Below, piece by piece: positions 45,436 to 58,659 of a DNA stretch of 64,000 nucleotides (within the stretch, counting starts at the first letter, position 1; each line of letters starts with the position of its first letter). The position numbers were made by a program, and so were the translations under genes. Source of the stretch: Burkholderiaceae bacterium (lineage in GTDB: Bacteria > Pseudomonadota > Gammaproteobacteria > Burkholderiales > Burkholderiaceae_E); contig JAJPES010000008.1 of the NCBI GenBank assembly GCA_021166725.1, positions 1 through 64,000 on the forward strand, read 5' to 3'. The notes below the pieces were generated by a model, which saw only the letters and a program-made list of their open reading frames with translations, ran no database searches and was not told where the DNA came from.

Positions 45436-45876
45436 ATGAAGCCGACCTCCACCCGCCCGGTCAGCGCCTGGCTCGACGACGAGACCGCGTTCCGCGCACT
45501 GGCCGCGCGCGTCGATCGCCTCGTCGAGCTGCAACAGGCGCTGCGCGAACACGTGGCGCAGGCCCCGCTGACGGTCGTTGCGCTCGATGCCGGCACGCTG
45601 ACGCTGCGTGCGCCCAACGCCGCGTGGGCGGCGCGGCTGCGCCAGTCGACGCCGACCCTGCTTCAGGCGCTGCGCGCGCGCTTCGCCGGCATCGACAGGA
45701 TCCGCATCGTCACGCAGCGGGCGGGCGAGACCTCGTTCGCTGCGGCGCACGCGCCGCGCGCGGCGATTCCGTCAGCGGCGCTGCGCGAGCTCGACCGGTT
45801 GCGCGCCGCCACCGATGCGCCGGCGCTCGGCGAGGCGATCGAGCGCCTGGTTCGCCGCCATCGCAGCGCGCGCTGA
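45436..45876 (+). CDS. DUF721 / DciA-like protein
   Basis: Short ORF divergent from secA; PLTVVALDAGTLTLRAPNAAWAARLRQSTPTLLQALRARF. Confidence 0.7.
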   Translation: MKPTSTRPVSAWLDDETAFRALAARVDRLVELQQALREHVAQAPLTVVALDAGTLTLRAPNAAWAARLRQSTPTLLQALRARFAGIDRIRIVTQRAGETSFAAAHAPRAAIPSAALRELDRLRAATDAPALGEAIERLVRRHRSAR

Positions 45877-46083
45877 AGGCGCGTCGGGCGCCGTCGCGGC
45901 GGTCGGCGCCGTCAGCCGCTCGACGAACATCACCGCGAAGAAGACGAGCGCGGCGACCAGTCCGCCGACGAGCAGCCGCCAGGCGAGCCGCAGGTAGCGG
46001 CGCTCGCGCGTGAACACGTAGCCGAGCGCGCAGTACGCGACGGCGGCCAGCAGCACGACGACGAGGACGCGCAGGAAGATCAT
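45772..46083 (-). CDS. Small membrane protein, hypothetical
   Basis: Two hydrophobic segments: MIFLRVLVVVLLAAVAYCALGYV, WRLLVGGLVAALVFFAVMFVERL; downstream of lpxC. Confidence 0.55.
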   Translation of the reverse strand: MIFLRVLVVVLLAAVAYCALGYVFTRERRYLRLAWRLLVGGLVAALVFFAVMFVERLTAPTAATAPDAPSARAAMAANQALDRLAERRRIGGGAQPVELAQRR

Positions 46084-46161
46084 CGGTCGGGCGCGCGCGC
46101 GAGCGCCGGCGCCGGCACGGCAAGGCAGCTTGCGGGGAACGCGCGCCGCACCGGCGCGCGC

Positions 46162-47091
46162 TCAGGCATGGCTCCAGTCGAGCGCGAAAGGGCGCGGCGC
46201 ATCGCGCCGCTCGGCAAAGCCGACGCGCTCCCAGGCGTGCTCGCGAGCCAGCATTTCGCGCAGCAGCCGGTTGTTCAGCGCATGGCCCGACTTGTGCGCG
46301 CTGTACGCGGCGAGCAGCGGGTGACCGACCAGGTACAGATCGCCGATCGCATCGAGGATCTTGTGCTTGACGAACTCGTCGCCGAAGCGCAGGCCGTCGT
46401 CGTTGAGCACGCGGTACTCGTCCATGACGATCGCGTTGCCGAAGCTGCCGCCCTTGGCCAGGCCGTGCGCACGCAGCGTTTCGACGTCCTGCATGAAACC
46501 GAAGGTGCGCGCGCGCGAAACCTCCTTCACGTAGGACACCTTCGCGAAATCGACCTCGACGACCTGCTCGGTGGCGTCGATGGCGGGGTGCGCGAAATCG
46601 ATCGAGAAGCGCAGCTTGAAGCCGAAGTGGGGATCGAGCCGCGCCCACTTGTCGCCGTCGCGCACCTCGACCGGTTCGAGCAGCCGGATGAACTGCTTCT
46701 CGGCGCGCTGCTCGACGATGCCCGCCGACTGGATCAGGTAGACGAAGGACCCGGCTGAGCCGTCGAGGATCGGAATCTCCGGCGCGGTGACGTCGACGTG
46801 CACGATGTCGACGCCCATGCCGGCGAGCGCCGACATCAGATGCTCGACGGTCGCCACGCGCACCTGCGCGAGCGGGCCGTCGTCGGCTGCCGTGAGGGTG
46901 GAGGCCATGCGCGTGTCACCGACGCGCTCGGCGCAACTGCGGATGTCGACCGGCGGATCGAGATCGACGCGATGAAACACGATGCCGGTATCGGGCGCCG
47001 CCGGCCGCAGGACGAGCTCGACGCGCTCGCCCGAATGCAGCCCGACGCCCGTCGTGCGCACCAGCGAGCCGATGGTTCGCTGGCGCATCAT
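46162..47091 (-). CDS. lpxC: UDP-3-O-acyl-N-acetylglucosamine deacetylase
   Basis: [66 protein letters not shown]. Confidence 0.98.
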   Translation of the reverse strand: MMRQRTIGSLVRTTGVGLHSGERVELVLRPAAPDTGIVFHRVDLDPPVDIRSCAERVGDTRMASTLTAADDGPLAQVRVATVEHLMSALAGMGVDIVHVDVTAPEIPILDGSAGSFVYLIQSAGIVEQRAEKQFIRLLEPVEVRDGDKWARLDPHFGFKLRFSIDFAHPAIDATEQVVEVDFAKVSYVKEVSRARTFGFMQDVETLRAHGLAKGGSFGNAIVMDEYRVLNDDGLRFGDEFVKHKILDAIGDLYLVGHPLLAAYSAHKSGHALNNRLLREMLAREHAWERVGFAERRDAPRPFALDWSHA

Positions 47092-47143
47092 CGGGACGCG
47101 CTCGCGCCAAGCGGCGCGCGCAGGGAAGACCGGCGTGCCGCGT

Positions 47144-47638
47144 TCAAGCCTGCTTCACCATGGTGGCGGCATCGGACACCTCGAACTTGCCCGGCCGCTC
47201 GACGTTGAGCGTCTTCACGACGCCGTCTTCGAGCAGCATCGAGTAGCGCTGCGAACGCAGACCCATCGTCGGGCTGACGAAGTCCAGCCCCAGTGCGCGC
47301 GTCCATTCGCCGGCGCCGTCGGCGATCATGCGGATCTTTCCTTCGGTGCCCTGGTCGAGCGCCCACGCACCCATCACGAACGCGTCGTTGACCGACACGC
47401 ACCAGATCTCGTCGATTCCGTTGCCCTTGAGCGCGTCGTATTTCTCGAGATAGCCGGGAACGTGCTTCGCCGAGCAGGTTGGCGTGAACGCGCCCGGCAG
47501 GCCGAACACCGCGACGCGCTTGCCGCGCAACTCCTCGAGCACCTGGAAAGTGCGGGGCCCGATCGAGCAGCCCGGACCCTCGTTCTGCACGTACTCCTGC
47601 ACCTTTGCGTCGGGAACTCGCTGGCCGGATTCGATCAT
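47144..47638 (-). CDS. Peroxiredoxin (Prx5-like, redoxin family)
   Basis: [44 protein letters not shown]. Confidence 0.93.
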   Translation of the reverse strand: MIESGQRVPDAKVQEYVQNEGPGCSIGPRTFQVLEELRGKRVAVFGLPGAFTPTCSAKHVPGYLEKYDALKGNGIDEIWCVSVNDAFVMGAWALDQGTEGKIRMIADGAGEWTRALGLDFVSPTMGLRSQRYSMLLEDGVVKTLNVERPGKFEVSDAATMVKQA

Positions 47639-47726
47639 TGAAATGCGCCTCCGCTGTTTAACTGAATGCCGTTCGCTGCAAGCGGCAAACCTGGGATTTT
47701 AAGGGATGTCAGCTGGGGACGCTGGG

Positions 47727-47874
47727 CGGAGGGAGGGGAAGGGGGAAGGGGGAAGGGGAAAACCGTCGCGACATCGCATAGGGATTGGAGGCGTGCGCGA
47801 GCACCACGAAACGTGGCGCCCGTCGCACCGGGGCTGTCCCCTTCCCCCTCCCCCTTCCCCCTCCCCTTTCCTCC
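47727..47874. repeat. Polypurine/polypyrimidine inverted repeat downstream of ftsZ
   Basis: GGCGGAGGGAGGGGAAGGGGGAAGGGGGAAGGGGAAAA (left) and CCCCTTCCCCCTCCCCCTTCCCCCTCCCCTTTCCTCC (right, ends 47874). Confidence 0.85.
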
Positions 47875-47876
47875 AG

Positions 47877-49037
47877 TCAGTCCGCCTGCTTGCGCAGGAA
47901 CGCCGGAATATCGAAGCGCTCGACGCCGCTTTCCTCGAGCGCCTGGACCTGCGCGGCGGCCGAGGCGCGCGGGCTGCGCCAGACGGTGGGCTGCTCGAAC
48001 TGCTCGTAGTTCGGCTGCTGCACGGGCGCAGCGTCGTGGGTGCCGGTGCGCAGATGGGTCTGCGGCACGAGCATCGGCTTGGCCGGACGCCGGCCGATGC
48101 CGGTGGCGACGACGGTCACGCGCAGGCGGTCGCTCATGTTCTCGTCGAAGACGGTGCCGTGGATGATCGTCGCGTCGTCGGCGCAGAACGCCTTGATCGT
48201 GTTGATCACGTCGTTCGTCTCCTTCAGCTTCAGGCTGCGTCCGGCGGTGATGTTGACGATCACGCCGCGCGCGCCCTGCAGGTCCACGCCGTCGAGCAGC
48301 GGCGACGACACTGCCTGTTCGGCGGCGATGCGCGCACGATCCAGCCCCGACGACTCGCCGATCCCCATCATCGCCTTGCCCTGCTCGCCCATCACCGTCT
48401 TCACGTCGGCGAAGTCGACGTTGACCAGGCCCGGCACGTTGATGATCTCGGCGATGCCGGCTACCGCGTTGTGCAGCACGTCGTCGGCGCGCTTGAACGC
48501 GTCCTCGAGGCTCGCGTCGTCGTCCATCACCTCGAACAGCTTCTGGTTCAGCACGACGATCAGCGAGTCGACGTGCTCGACCAGCTGGTCGATGCCGTTC
48601 TCGGCGATCTGCAGCTTCTTCGCGCCTTCGAAGTCGAAGGGCTTGGTGACGACACCCACGGTCAGGATGCCCATCTCCTTGGCGATCTCGGCAACCACCG
48701 GCGACGCGCCGGTGCCGGTTCCCTTGCCCATGCCGGCGGTCAGGAACACCATGTTGGAGCCTTCGAGCGCACTGCGGATCTCGGTGCGCATCGCCTCGGC
48801 CGCGGCCTTGCCGGCTTCGGGGCGCGCGCCCGCGCCCAGGCCCATGTCGCCGAGCTGGATCGTGTGCTCGGCGAGCGAGCGGCGCAGCGCCTGCTTGTCG
48901 GTGTTCACGGCGATGAACTCGACGCCCTGCACGTCGCGGTTGATCATGTGATTTACCGCGTTGCCGCCGGCGCCGCCGACTCCGATCACCTTGATGACGG
49001 CGCCTTCGACTTCTTGCTCGATCAGTTCGAAACTCAT
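47877..49037 (-). CDS. ftsZ: Cell division protein FtsZ
   Basis: VIGVGGAGGNAVNHMI, TAGMGKGTGTGASPVVAEIAKEMG tubulin signature. Confidence 0.98.
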   Translation of the reverse strand: MSFELIEQEVEGAVIKVIGVGGAGGNAVNHMINRDVQGVEFIAVNTDKQALRRSLAEHTIQLGDMGLGAGARPEAGKAAAEAMRTEIRSALEGSNMVFLTAGMGKGTGTGASPVVAEIAKEMGILTVGVVTKPFDFEGAKKLQIAENGIDQLVEHVDSLIVVLNQKLFEVMDDDASLEDAFKRADDVLHNAVAGIAEIINVPGLVNVDFADVKTVMGEQGKAMMGIGESSGLDRARIAAEQAVSSPLLDGVDLQGARGVIVNITAGRSLKLKETNDVINTIKAFCADDATIIHGTVFDENMSDRLRVTVVATGIGRRPAKPMLVPQTHLRTGTHDAAPVQQPNYEQFEQPTVWRSPRASAAAQVQALEESGVERFDIPAFLRKQAD

Positions 49038-49144
49038 GATGGTGTTCTCCAGGACGGTTGGGAAGACGTCGACCCTTCCCGGTGAATGAAAACGACGATT
49101 GTTGGTATAGGCCTTCTTGCTCTTCGCGAAACAACGAACGGAAT

Positions 49145-50377
49145 TCAGAAATTGCCGAGGAACCACTCCTTCATTCTTCGCAGCGTTTCCTTGAACGAAC
49201 CCGATTGCTCGGCCACCTTTCGCCCGCGCAGGCGCTGCATGCGCGCCTCCTCGAGCAGTCCGACCGCGGTCGAATAGCGCGGCGAGCGAACGACGTCGGC
49301 GAGCCCGCCCGTGTACGCCGGCATGCCGATGCGCACCGGCTTAAGGAAGATGTCCTCGGCCAGCTCGACCATCCCCGGCAGCAGCGACGTGCCGCCGGTG
49401 AGCACGACGCCCGACGAGAGCAGTTCCTCGTAGCCCGACTCGCGGATCACCTGGTGCACGAGCGAGAACAGCTCCTCGATGCGCGGCTCGATCACCGCCG
49501 CCAGCGCCTGGCGCGACAGCGTGCGCGGCGAGCGCTCGCCCAGCCCGGGCACCTCGATCTTCTCGTTCGGATCGGCAAGCACCTGCTTGGCGATGCCGTA
49601 GCGCAGCTTGATGTCGTCGGCCTCGAGCGTCGGCGTGCGCAGCGCCATCGCGATGTCGTTGGTGATCTGGTCGCCGGCGATCGGGATCACCGCCGTGTGG
49701 CGAATCGCGCCGCCGGTGAAGATCGCGATGTCGGTCGTACCGCCGCCGACGTCGACCAGCGCAACGCCCAGTTCCTTCTCGTCCTGCGTGAGGATCGCCA
49801 GGCTCGACGCGAGCGGCTGCAGCATCAGGTCGTTGACCTCGAGTCCGCAGCGGCGCACGCACTTGACGATGTTCTGCGCGGCCGACACCGCGCCGGTGAC
49901 GATGTGCACCTTCACCTCGAGGCGCACGCCGCTCATGCCGATCGGCTCGCGGATGTCCTCCTGGCCGTCGATGATGAATTCCTGCGCCAGCACGTGCAGG
50001 ATCTGCTGGTCGGTCGGGATGTTCACCGCCTTGGCGGTCTCGATCACGCGAGCCATGTCGGCCTCGGTGACCTCCTTGTCCTTGATCGCCACCATGCCGC
50101 TGGAGTTGAAGCTGCGGATGTGGCTGCCGGCGATCCCCGTGTAGACGGTGCGGATCTTGCAGTCGGCCATCAGCTCGGCTTCCTCGAGCGCGTGCTGGAT
50201 CGACGCGACGGTCGACTCGATGTTGACGACCACGCCCTTCTTCAATCCGCGCGAGTCGTGCTGGCCCAGACCGACGATCTCGTAGTGGCCGTCGGGGCGC
50301 ATCTCGGCGACGATCGCCACGATCTTCGACGTGCCGATGTCGAGTCCGACGATCAAGTCCTTCGCGTCTCTGGTCAT
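49145..50377 (-). CDS. ftsA: Cell division protein FtsA
   Basis: IVGLDIGTSKIVAIVAEM; VVLTGGTSLLPGMVELAEDIF. Confidence 0.97.
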   Translation of the reverse strand: MTRDAKDLIVGLDIGTSKIVAIVAEMRPDGHYEIVGLGQHDSRGLKKGVVVNIESTVASIQHALEEAELMADCKIRTVYTGIAGSHIRSFNSSGMVAIKDKEVTEADMARVIETAKAVNIPTDQQILHVLAQEFIIDGQEDIREPIGMSGVRLEVKVHIVTGAVSAAQNIVKCVRRCGLEVNDLMLQPLASSLAILTQDEKELGVALVDVGGGTTDIAIFTGGAIRHTAVIPIAGDQITNDIAMALRTPTLEADDIKLRYGIAKQVLADPNEKIEVPGLGERSPRTLSRQALAAVIEPRIEELFSLVHQVIRESGYEELLSSGVVLTGGTSLLPGMVELAEDIFLKPVRIGMPAYTGGLADVVRSPRYSTAVGLLEEARMQRLRGRKVAEQSGSFKETLRRMKEWFLGNF

Positions 50378-50380
50378 TTG

Positions 50381-51220
50381 TTATCGCTGCTGATGCGGGC
50401 GCGCGGATGGGGCGCGGGGCCGCGCGCCCCCGCGCGCGGCCGGATGAAGTTTCTCGGCGTCTTCGCCGCCGTGTTCGAGTTGCGCGAGCGAGCGGATCGC
50501 GAAGCCGTTCGGATAGCGCAGATCGATCGCTTCGGCTCGCCGGTTCAGCGTCGCCGCCACCAGCGGCCAGGTCTCGACCCAGCGCGCGATGCGGCGCTCC
50601 ACCGGCATGCCCTGGTCGCGCCCGAGCAGCACCGTCGTGCCGTCGTCCAGGCGCAGCGTCCAGGCATGGCGCGCCGACAGCGACAGCGCGTCGGGCTGCA
50701 CGTCGAGCGCGGCGACCGCCTCGCGCAGTTCGGCATAGCGACGCGCGACCCGCAGCGCAGTGCCGTCGGGTCCGGAGAACTGCGGCAGCTCGCCCTCGTC
50801 CTCGGCCTCGGCCAGGTTCGCGACGAACAGTTCGCCGAAGGTGTTGACGATGCGTCCGTCGTCCCACAGCGCGAGCGCACGATGCTCCTCGATCGACACC
50901 TCGAGGCCGTCGGGCCAGACGCGGCGCACGCCGGCGCGGCGCACCCACGGCACCGACTCGAATACCGTGCGCACCGCGTCGAGATCCACGGCGAAGAAGT
51001 TGCCCTGCACGCGGCGTGCGACCGCCGAGCGCAGCTGCGCCGGCGAGACGCGCTGCAACTCGTGCCCGTCGGCGGCATCGATGCGCACGTGCGCGAGCGT
51101 GAAGAACGGCCGCTGCGAGACCCACCAGGCGCCGGCGGCCATCGCCGCGAGCAGCGTTGCGCCGAGCAGCGCGTTGGCGAGCGCGTTCAGCGCGCGGGCA
51201 TCGTTCCACAGGCCGCTCAA
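50381..51220 (-). CDS. ftsQ: Cell division protein FtsQ, proposed TTG start overlapping the ddl stop
   Basis: Single TM then POTRA-like [75 protein letters not shown]. Confidence 0.9.
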   Translation of the reverse strand: MSGLWNDARALNALANALLGATLLAAMAAGAWWVSQRPFFTLAHVRIDAADGHELQRVSPAQLRSAVARRVQGNFFAVDLDAVRTVFESVPWVRRAGVRRVWPDGLEVSIEEHRALALWDDGRIVNTFGELFVANLAEAEDEGELPQFSGPDGTALRVARRYAELREAVAALDVQPDALSLSARHAWTLRLDDGTTVLLGRDQGMPVERRIARWVETWPLVAATLNRRAEAIDLRYPNGFAIRSLAQLEHGGEDAEKLHPAARGGARPRAPSARPHQQR

Positions 51221-52178
51221 GCCGGCCTCCCGATCTTCAGGCTGGCCGAAGCGAGGATGCGCAGGCACAGCTGCTCGTAGGAGATGCCTACCGCGCGAGC
51301 GGCCATCGGCACCAGCGAGTGACCGGTCATGCCGGGCGAGGTGTTTACCTCGAGCAGGAAGGGCGCGTCGTCGCCGCGCCGGAGCATCACGTCGACACGG
51401 CCCCAGCCTTCGCAGGCGACCGCCCGGTAGGCGGCGATCGAAAGGGCGGCGATCGCCTCGGCGAGCTTCGCGTCGAGCGGCGCCGGGCACAGGTAGCGCG
51501 TGTCGTCGCTGAAATACTTGTTGTTGTAGTCGTAGTTGCCTTCGGGTGCGACGATCTCGATGATCGGCAGCGCCTGCGCATCGTCGCCGCTGCCCAGCAC
51601 TGCCACCGTCAGCTCGCGCCCGTCGACGAACTCCTCGCACAACACGTCGACGTCGTGCGCGCGTGCGGCGTCGAAGGCCGTTGCCGAAGCAGCGATCGAG
51701 GCGAGCTTCGTGAAGCCGATCGTCGACCCTTCGCGGCTGGGCTTGACCGCCATCGGCAGCCCGAGCCGCTGCGCCGCGTCGGCCACCTGCTGCGCGTTGC
51801 GGGCGAGCTCGAAGCCGGGCGTGCGCAGTCCGTGCGTCATCCAGATGCGCTTGGCGTAGATCTTGTCCATCGCGATCGCCGAGGCCATCACGCCGCTGCC
51901 GGTGTACGGGATGCCGAGCAGCTCGAGCGCGCCCTGCACGGTGCCGTCCTCGCCATAGCGACCGTGCAGCGCGACGAAGGCACGCGTGAAGCCGTCGCGC
52001 ACGAGATCGTCGAGCGGCCGCTGCGCCGGATCGAACGCGTGCGCATCGACGCCGCACGAACGCAACGCGTTCAGCACGCCCGTTCCGGACATCAGCGAGA
52101 CGTCGCGCTCGGACGAGCGCCCGCCGCACAGCACCGCCACCTTGCCCATCGCCTTCGGATCGATCGCCGTCGCTTCCA

Positions 52179-52179
<1 letters not shown>
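51217..52179 (-). CDS. ddl: D-alanine--D-alanine ligase
   Basis: [62 protein letters not shown]. Confidence 0.97.
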
Positions 52180-53569
<1,390 letters not shown>

Positions 53570-53573
<4 letters not shown>

Positions 53574-54652
53574 GCGCGCACGCCGCGCAGTCGCGCGGCC
53601 TCCTCGCAGACGTCGGCAACCTCGCGCGTCGCGCCGGGCCGCGCGAGCGAACGCGCGCGCACGGCCATCTGCGCCAGCGATTCGCGGTCGAGCGATGCCA
53701 GGCGCTGCGCGAGCGACGCGGCGTCGAGTTCGGCCTGCGGCACCAGCAGCGCCGCCTCGTTGCCGGAGAGAAAGCGCGCATTGCCCGTCTGGTGGTCGTC
53801 CACGGCATGCGGGAAGGGCACGAGCAGGCTCGCCACTCCGGCGGCGGCGATCTCGGCAACGGTCATCGCGCCCGCGCGGCAGACGACCAGGTCGGCCCAC
53901 TCGTAGGCACCCGCCATGTCGTCGACGAATTCGACGACGTGCGCGGCGATGCCGAGTTCGGCGTAACGCGCGTCGAGCGCTTCGCGCCGGTCGCGTCCAC
54001 TCTGATGCACGACCTGCGGACGCGCCGCCTCGGGCATCGCCGCGAGCGCCTGCGGGACGACGTCGTTCAGCGCCTGCGCGCCCAGGCTGCCACCGACGAC
54101 GAGCAGGCGCAGCGGCCCGCTGCGCTGCGCGTAGCGCTCGCGCGGATCGTCGTCGCGGATCATCGCGGCGCGCAGCGGATTGCCGCAGCAGCGCGCGCCG
54201 GGCAGCGTGCCGGGAAAGGCCTCGAGCACGCGATCGGCCAGGCGCGCGAGCAGCCGGTTCGTCAGCCCGGCAACCGAGTTCTGCTCGTGCACGACGAGCG
54301 GACGATTCAGCAGCGAGGCCATCATTCCGCCGGGGAACGCCACGTAGCCGCCCATGCCGAGAACGACCGCCGGCTGCGTGGTGCGCAATGCGCGCACGCT
54401 CTGCGCGAACGCGCGCAGCAGCGTCAGCGGCAACAGCAGCCGCGTAACCAGCCCCTTGCCGCGCACGCCGCCGACGCGCACCCACTGCATCGGGATGCCG
54501 TGCTTCGGCACGAGCGTCGCCTCCATGCCGGCCGGATTGCCCAGCCAGACGACGCTCCAGTTGCGCGCGCGCATCTCGGCGGCGACGGCGAGGCCCGGCA
54601 TCACGTGGCCGCCGGTGCCGCCGGCCATGATGAGGATGGTTCGCCCGGTCAT
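53570..54652 (-). CDS. murG: UDP-GlcNAc:lipid I glycosyltransferase
   Basis: [51 protein letters not shown]. Confidence 0.97.
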
Positions 54653-55902
54653 CCGAGCCCCCTCATCAGCTTCCTGTTCTCAAAGTCGACTCGAAGCAGG
54701 ATCGCGACGGCGACGCAGTTCACGAGGATGCCGCTGCCGCCGTAGCTCATCAGCGGCAGCGTCAGGCCCTTGGTGGGCAGCAGGCCGGTGTTCACGCCCA
54801 TGTTGATGAAGGCCTGCACGCCGATCCACAGGCCGATGCCCTTGGCGACGAGGCCGGCGAAGGTGCGCTCGAGCTTGATCGACTGCCGGCCGATCTCGAA
54901 GGCACGCCTGGTGAACCAGAAGAACAGCACCACGATGGTGAGCACGCCCACCAGGCCCAGTTCCTCGCCGATCACCGCCAGCAGGAAGTCGGTATGCGCC
55001 TCGGGCAGGTAGTGCAGCTTCTCGACCGACGCGCCGAGCCCGACGCCGAACAGTTCGCCGCGGCCGAAGGCGATCAGCGAATGCGACAACTGGTAGCCCT
55101 TGCCGAGCGCGTTGGCCGCGTCGAAGGGATCGAGATACGCGAAGATCCGCTCGCGCCTCCACGGCGACAGCCAGATCAGCAACGAGAACGTCGTCGCCGC
55201 GATGACGACGAGCGAGGCGAACAGCCGACCGTTCACGCCGCCGAGGAACAGCAGGCCCATCGCCACCGCGGCGATGACGATGAAGGCGCCCAGGTCCGGT
55301 TCGAGCAGCAGCAGCAGCCCGACCAGCGCGACGGCCGCGCCCATCGGCAGGAAGCCCTTGCGCACGTTCTGCATCGAGTCCTGCTTGCGCACCGTGAAGT
55401 CGGCCGCGTACAGCACGACGAACAGCTTCATCAGCTCCGACGGCTGCAGGTTCAGCACGTACAGCGACAGCCAGCGGCGCGCGCCGTACACCTCCTTGCC
55501 GACGCCGGGAATCAGCACGACGACGAGCAGCACGAGTCCGAGCAGGAACAGCCATTTCGCCGACTCGTGCAGGCGCGCGATCGGCACGGAGAACGTGGCG
55601 AGCGCCGCGACCAGGCCGACGACGAGCGCGAAGGCGTGACGCACCAGGAAGTGGGTGGACGAGTAGCTGGCGAATCGGTTCGAATCGGGCAGCGCGATCG
55701 ACGCCGAATACACCATCACCAGGCCGGTCAGCAGCAGCACGCCGACCACCCACAGCAGCGCCGGATCGACGACGTGCGCGGCGTAGGCCGCGCGCGATGG
55801 CGTTGCACGCACCGCTCGGCGCCGCTCGAAGCGCACCTCTGCGCCGTCCGAAACGGCAGCGCGCGCGACGCGCATCCGACCCGGCAGGCGCAGGCTCAGC
55901 AC
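54649..55902 (-). CDS. ftsW: Lipid II polymerase / SEDS protein FtsW
   Basis: Multi-[40 protein letters not shown]. Confidence 0.96.
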   Translation of the reverse strand: MLSLRLPGRMRVARAAVSDGAEVRFERRRAVRATPSRAAYAAHVVDPALLWVVGVLLLTGLVMVYSASIALPDSNRFASYSSTHFLVRHAFALVVGLVAALATFSVPIARLHESAKWLFLLGLVLLVVVLIPGVGKEVYGARRWLSLYVLNLQPSELMKLFVVLYAADFTVRKQDSMQNVRKGFLPMGAAVALVGLLLLLEPDLGAFIVIAAVAMGLLFLGGVNGRLFASLVVIAATTFSLLIWLSPWRRERIFAYLDPFDAANALGKGYQLSHSLIAFGRGELFGVGLGASVEKLHYLPEAHTDFLLAVIGEELGLVGVLTIVVLFFWFTRRAFEIGRQSIKLERTFAGLVAKGIGLWIGVQAFINMGVNTGLLPTKGLTLPLMSYGGSGILVNCVAVAILLRVDFENRKLMRGLG

Positions 55903-57491
55903 GGCGACTCCCCGTCGCGGTGCGCAGCGTCGCCGGAGTCGGGCGCCGACGTGGACTGCGACGCCGACCTCGATGCCTCTCCGGTCGGCTCGAGCGCGCG
56001 TACCGCATGCACGAAGCAGCGACCGCGGTGCTCGTAGTTGCGGAACATGTCGAGGCTCGCGCAGGCGGGCGACAGCAGCACCGCCTCGCCGGCCACCGCA
56101 TCGGCGCTCGCCCGCTGCACGGCCTCGTCGAGCGACCCGCAGCGCACGATCGGCACGCCGGCGGGCTCGAGCGCCTGCTGCAGGCGCGCGGCGTCCATGC
56201 CGATCAGGTAGACGCCGGCGGCATGGGCACGCACCGGTTCGACCAGCGCCGAGAAATCCTGCCCCTTGCCGTCGCCGCCGGCGATCAGCCGGCAGCGCCG
56301 GCCGAGGCCGCGCAGCGCGGCGACGGTGGCGCCGACGTTCGTTCCCTTGCTGTCATCGTAGTACTCGACGCCGACGATCGTCGCGACCAGCTGGCAGCGA
56401 TGCGGCTCACCGGCATACGAGCGCAGCCCGTGGAGCATCTTCGCCATCGGTACGCCGATCGCGTCGCACAGTGCGAGCGCTGCCAGCGCGTTCAGATGGT
56501 TGTGCGCGCCGCGAATACGCAGCGCGTCGGCGGGCATCAGCCGGCGCACGTGAAAGCCGGCGGGCGCACGGCGACGACGCGACGCTGCGCCGGCCGCCGG
56601 ATCGTCCTCCGCCTGCGCGTGCGCGAGCCAGTCGATGCCGTGCTCGCGCACGATGCCGAATTCGCCGGCGGCGGTGGGCGCATCGGCGCCGAAGGAAACG
56701 AGCCGCAGTGCAGCGCCGGGCGACGACGGCGCGCTGCGCGCGTCGCCGCGGTCGAACACGGCGAGACCGGCATGTGCGTAGATGCGCTGCTTCGCGTCGA
56801 CGTAGCTTTGCATCGACGCGTGCCAGTCGAGATGGTCCTCGTCCACGTTGACGATCGCCGCAGCGTCGGGCGCGAAGCTGCGCGCGAGCGCCAGCTGGAA
56901 GCTGGACAGTTCGAGCACCCAGGCGGCCGGCAGCCGATCGGCGTCGAGCGCCTCGCGCAAGGCATCGAGCATCGGCGGGCGGATGTTGCCGGCGCTCGCC
57001 GCGTCGATGCCCGCCTCACGGCACAGGTGCGCGGCGAGCGCGGTCGTCGTCGTCTTCCCGTTGGTGCCGGTGATCGCGATCACCTGCGGCGCATAGCCGT
57101 TCTCGCGCAGGTCGGCGAGCGCCTGCGCGAACAGCTCGAGCTCGCCGGCCACCGCGATGCCGCGCGCGACCGCTCGGGCATGGAACTGCGCGGAGTCGCC
57201 CTTCTCGATCGACAGCCCGGGGCTCCAGGCGACGAGGTCGACACCGTCGAGCCAGTCGTCGGACCACGGCGCCGCGTCGACGTAGCGCAGGCCGGGAATC
57301 GCGTCGCGCAGCGCCGGCCAGGCGGGCAGATCGGCGCCGTCGGCGCTGCGCGTGTCCGCCACGCGCACGTGCGCGCCCTGCCGCGCCAGCCAGCGTGCCA
57401 TCGCAGCGCCCGAAGCGCCCAGGCCGACGACGAGCGCCGTGCGTCCGGCGACGTCGAACAGTCCGGGTTGCGGCGGCGTGCGTTCGGTCAT
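55896..57491 (-). CDS. murD: UDP-N-acetylmuramoyl-L-alanine--D-glutamate ligase
   Basis: [62 protein letters not shown]. Confidence 0.97.
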   Translation of the reverse strand: MTERTPPQPGLFDVAGRTALVVGLGASGAAMARWLARQGAHVRVADTRSADGADLPAWPALRDAIPGLRYVDAAPWSDDWLDGVDLVAWSPGLSIEKGDSAQFHARAVARGIAVAGELELFAQALADLRENGYAPQVIAITGTNGKTTTTALAAHLCREAGIDAASAGNIRPPMLDALREALDADRLPAAWVLELSSFQLALARSFAPDAAAIVNVDEDHLDWHASMQSYVDAKQRIYAHAGLAVFDRGDARSAPSSPGAALRLVSFGADAPTAAGEFGIVREHGIDWLAHAQAEDDPAAGAASRRRRAPAGFHVRRLMPADALRIRGAHNHLNALAALALCDAIGVPMAKMLHGLRSYAGEPHRCQLVATIVGVEYYDDSKGTNVGATVAALRGLGRRCRLIAGGDGKGQDFSALVEPVRAHAAGVYLIGMDAARLQQALEPAGVPIVRCGSLDEAVQRASADAVAGEAVLLSPACASLDMFRNYEHRGRCFVHAVRALEPTGEASRSASQSTSAPDSGDAAHRDGESPC

Positions 57492-58657
57492 CAACGCAGC
57501 TTCAACGTGGACAGGCCGAACAGCACCAGCATCATCGTGACGATCCAGAACCGCACGACGACCTGGCTCTCCTTGATGCCGCCCACCTCGAAGTGGTGAT
57601 GCAGCGGCGCCATGCGCAGGATGCGACGCCCTTCGCCATAGCGACGCTTCGTGTACTTGAAGTACCCGACCTGCAGCATCACCGACAGCGTCTCGGCGAC
57701 GAAGACGCCGCCCATGATGAACAGCACGATTTCCTGGCGGACGATCACCGCCACCGTGCCGAGTGCGGCGCCGAGCGCCAGCGCGCCCACGTCGCCCATG
57801 AAGACCTGCGCGGGGTATGCGTTGTACCAGAGGAAGCCCAGTCCCGCGCCGGCGATCGCCGCGCAGAACACGGTGAGTTCGCCGGCGCCCGGGATGTGCG
57901 GAATCAGCAGGTACTTCGCGAACACCGCGTTTCCGGTCACGTAGGCGAACAGCCCGAGCGCCGAGCCGACCATCACCGACGGCATGATCGCCAGCCCGTC
58001 GGCGCCGTCGGTGAGGTTCACGGCGTTGCTCGAGCCGACGATGACGAACCAGGTGAGGACGATGAATCCGTAGACGCCGAGCGGATACGCGACGTTCTTG
58101 AAGAAGGGAACGATCAGGTCGGCGCGCGCCGGCAGGTCGGTGAAGCCGTGCGAGACCCAGTCGACGAACAGCGCGAAGGCGTCGGCGTTCGACTGCGCCG
58201 GCACCGAGAACGCGAGGTACACCGAAGCGACGATGCCGATCAGCGATTGCCAGAAAAGCTTCTGCCGGGCCGACATGCCGCGTGGATTCCGATGCACGAT
58301 CTTGCGGTAGTCGTCGATCCAGCCGATCCAGCCGAAGCCGAGCGTGACGATCAGCACGATCCAGACGAAGCGGTTCGACAGGTCGCCCCACAGCAGCGTC
58401 GCCGCGGCCACCGAGATCAGGATCAGCGCGCCGCCCATCGTCGGCGTGCCGGATTTCGTCAGGTGCGTGCGGGGGCCGTCGCTGCGCACCGCCTGCCCGA
58501 TCTTCATCCCGGCGAGCTTGCGGATCAGCGAGGGGCCGAAGATCAGTCCGATCGCCAGCGCGGTCAGTGCCGCCAGCACCGCACGCAGCGTGATGTAGCC
58601 GAACACGGCGAACGCGCGCGTGTCCTTTGCCAGCCACTGGGTGAGTTCGAGCAGCAT
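57491..58657 (-). CDS. mraY: Phospho-MurNAc-pentapeptide transferase
   Basis: [50 protein letters not shown]. Confidence 0.98.
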   Translation of the reverse strand: MLLELTQWLAKDTRAFAVFGYITLRAVLAALTALAIGLIFGPSLIRKLAGMKIGQAVRSDGPRTHLTKSGTPTMGGALILISVAAATLLWGDLSNRFVWIVLIVTLGFGWIGWIDDYRKIVHRNPRGMSARQKLFWQSLIGIVASVYLAFSVPAQSNADAFALFVDWVSHGFTDLPARADLIVPFFKNVAYPLGVYGFIVLTWFVIVGSSNAVNLTDGADGLAIMPSVMVGSALGLFAYVTGNAVFAKYLLIPHIPGAGELTVFCAAIAGAGLGFLWYNAYPAQVFMGDVGALALGAALGTVAVIVRQEIVLFIMGGVFVAETLSVMLQVGYFKYTKRRYGEGRRILRMAPLHHHFEVGGIKESQVVVRFWIVTMMLVLFGLSTLKLR

Positions 58658-58659
58658 CG

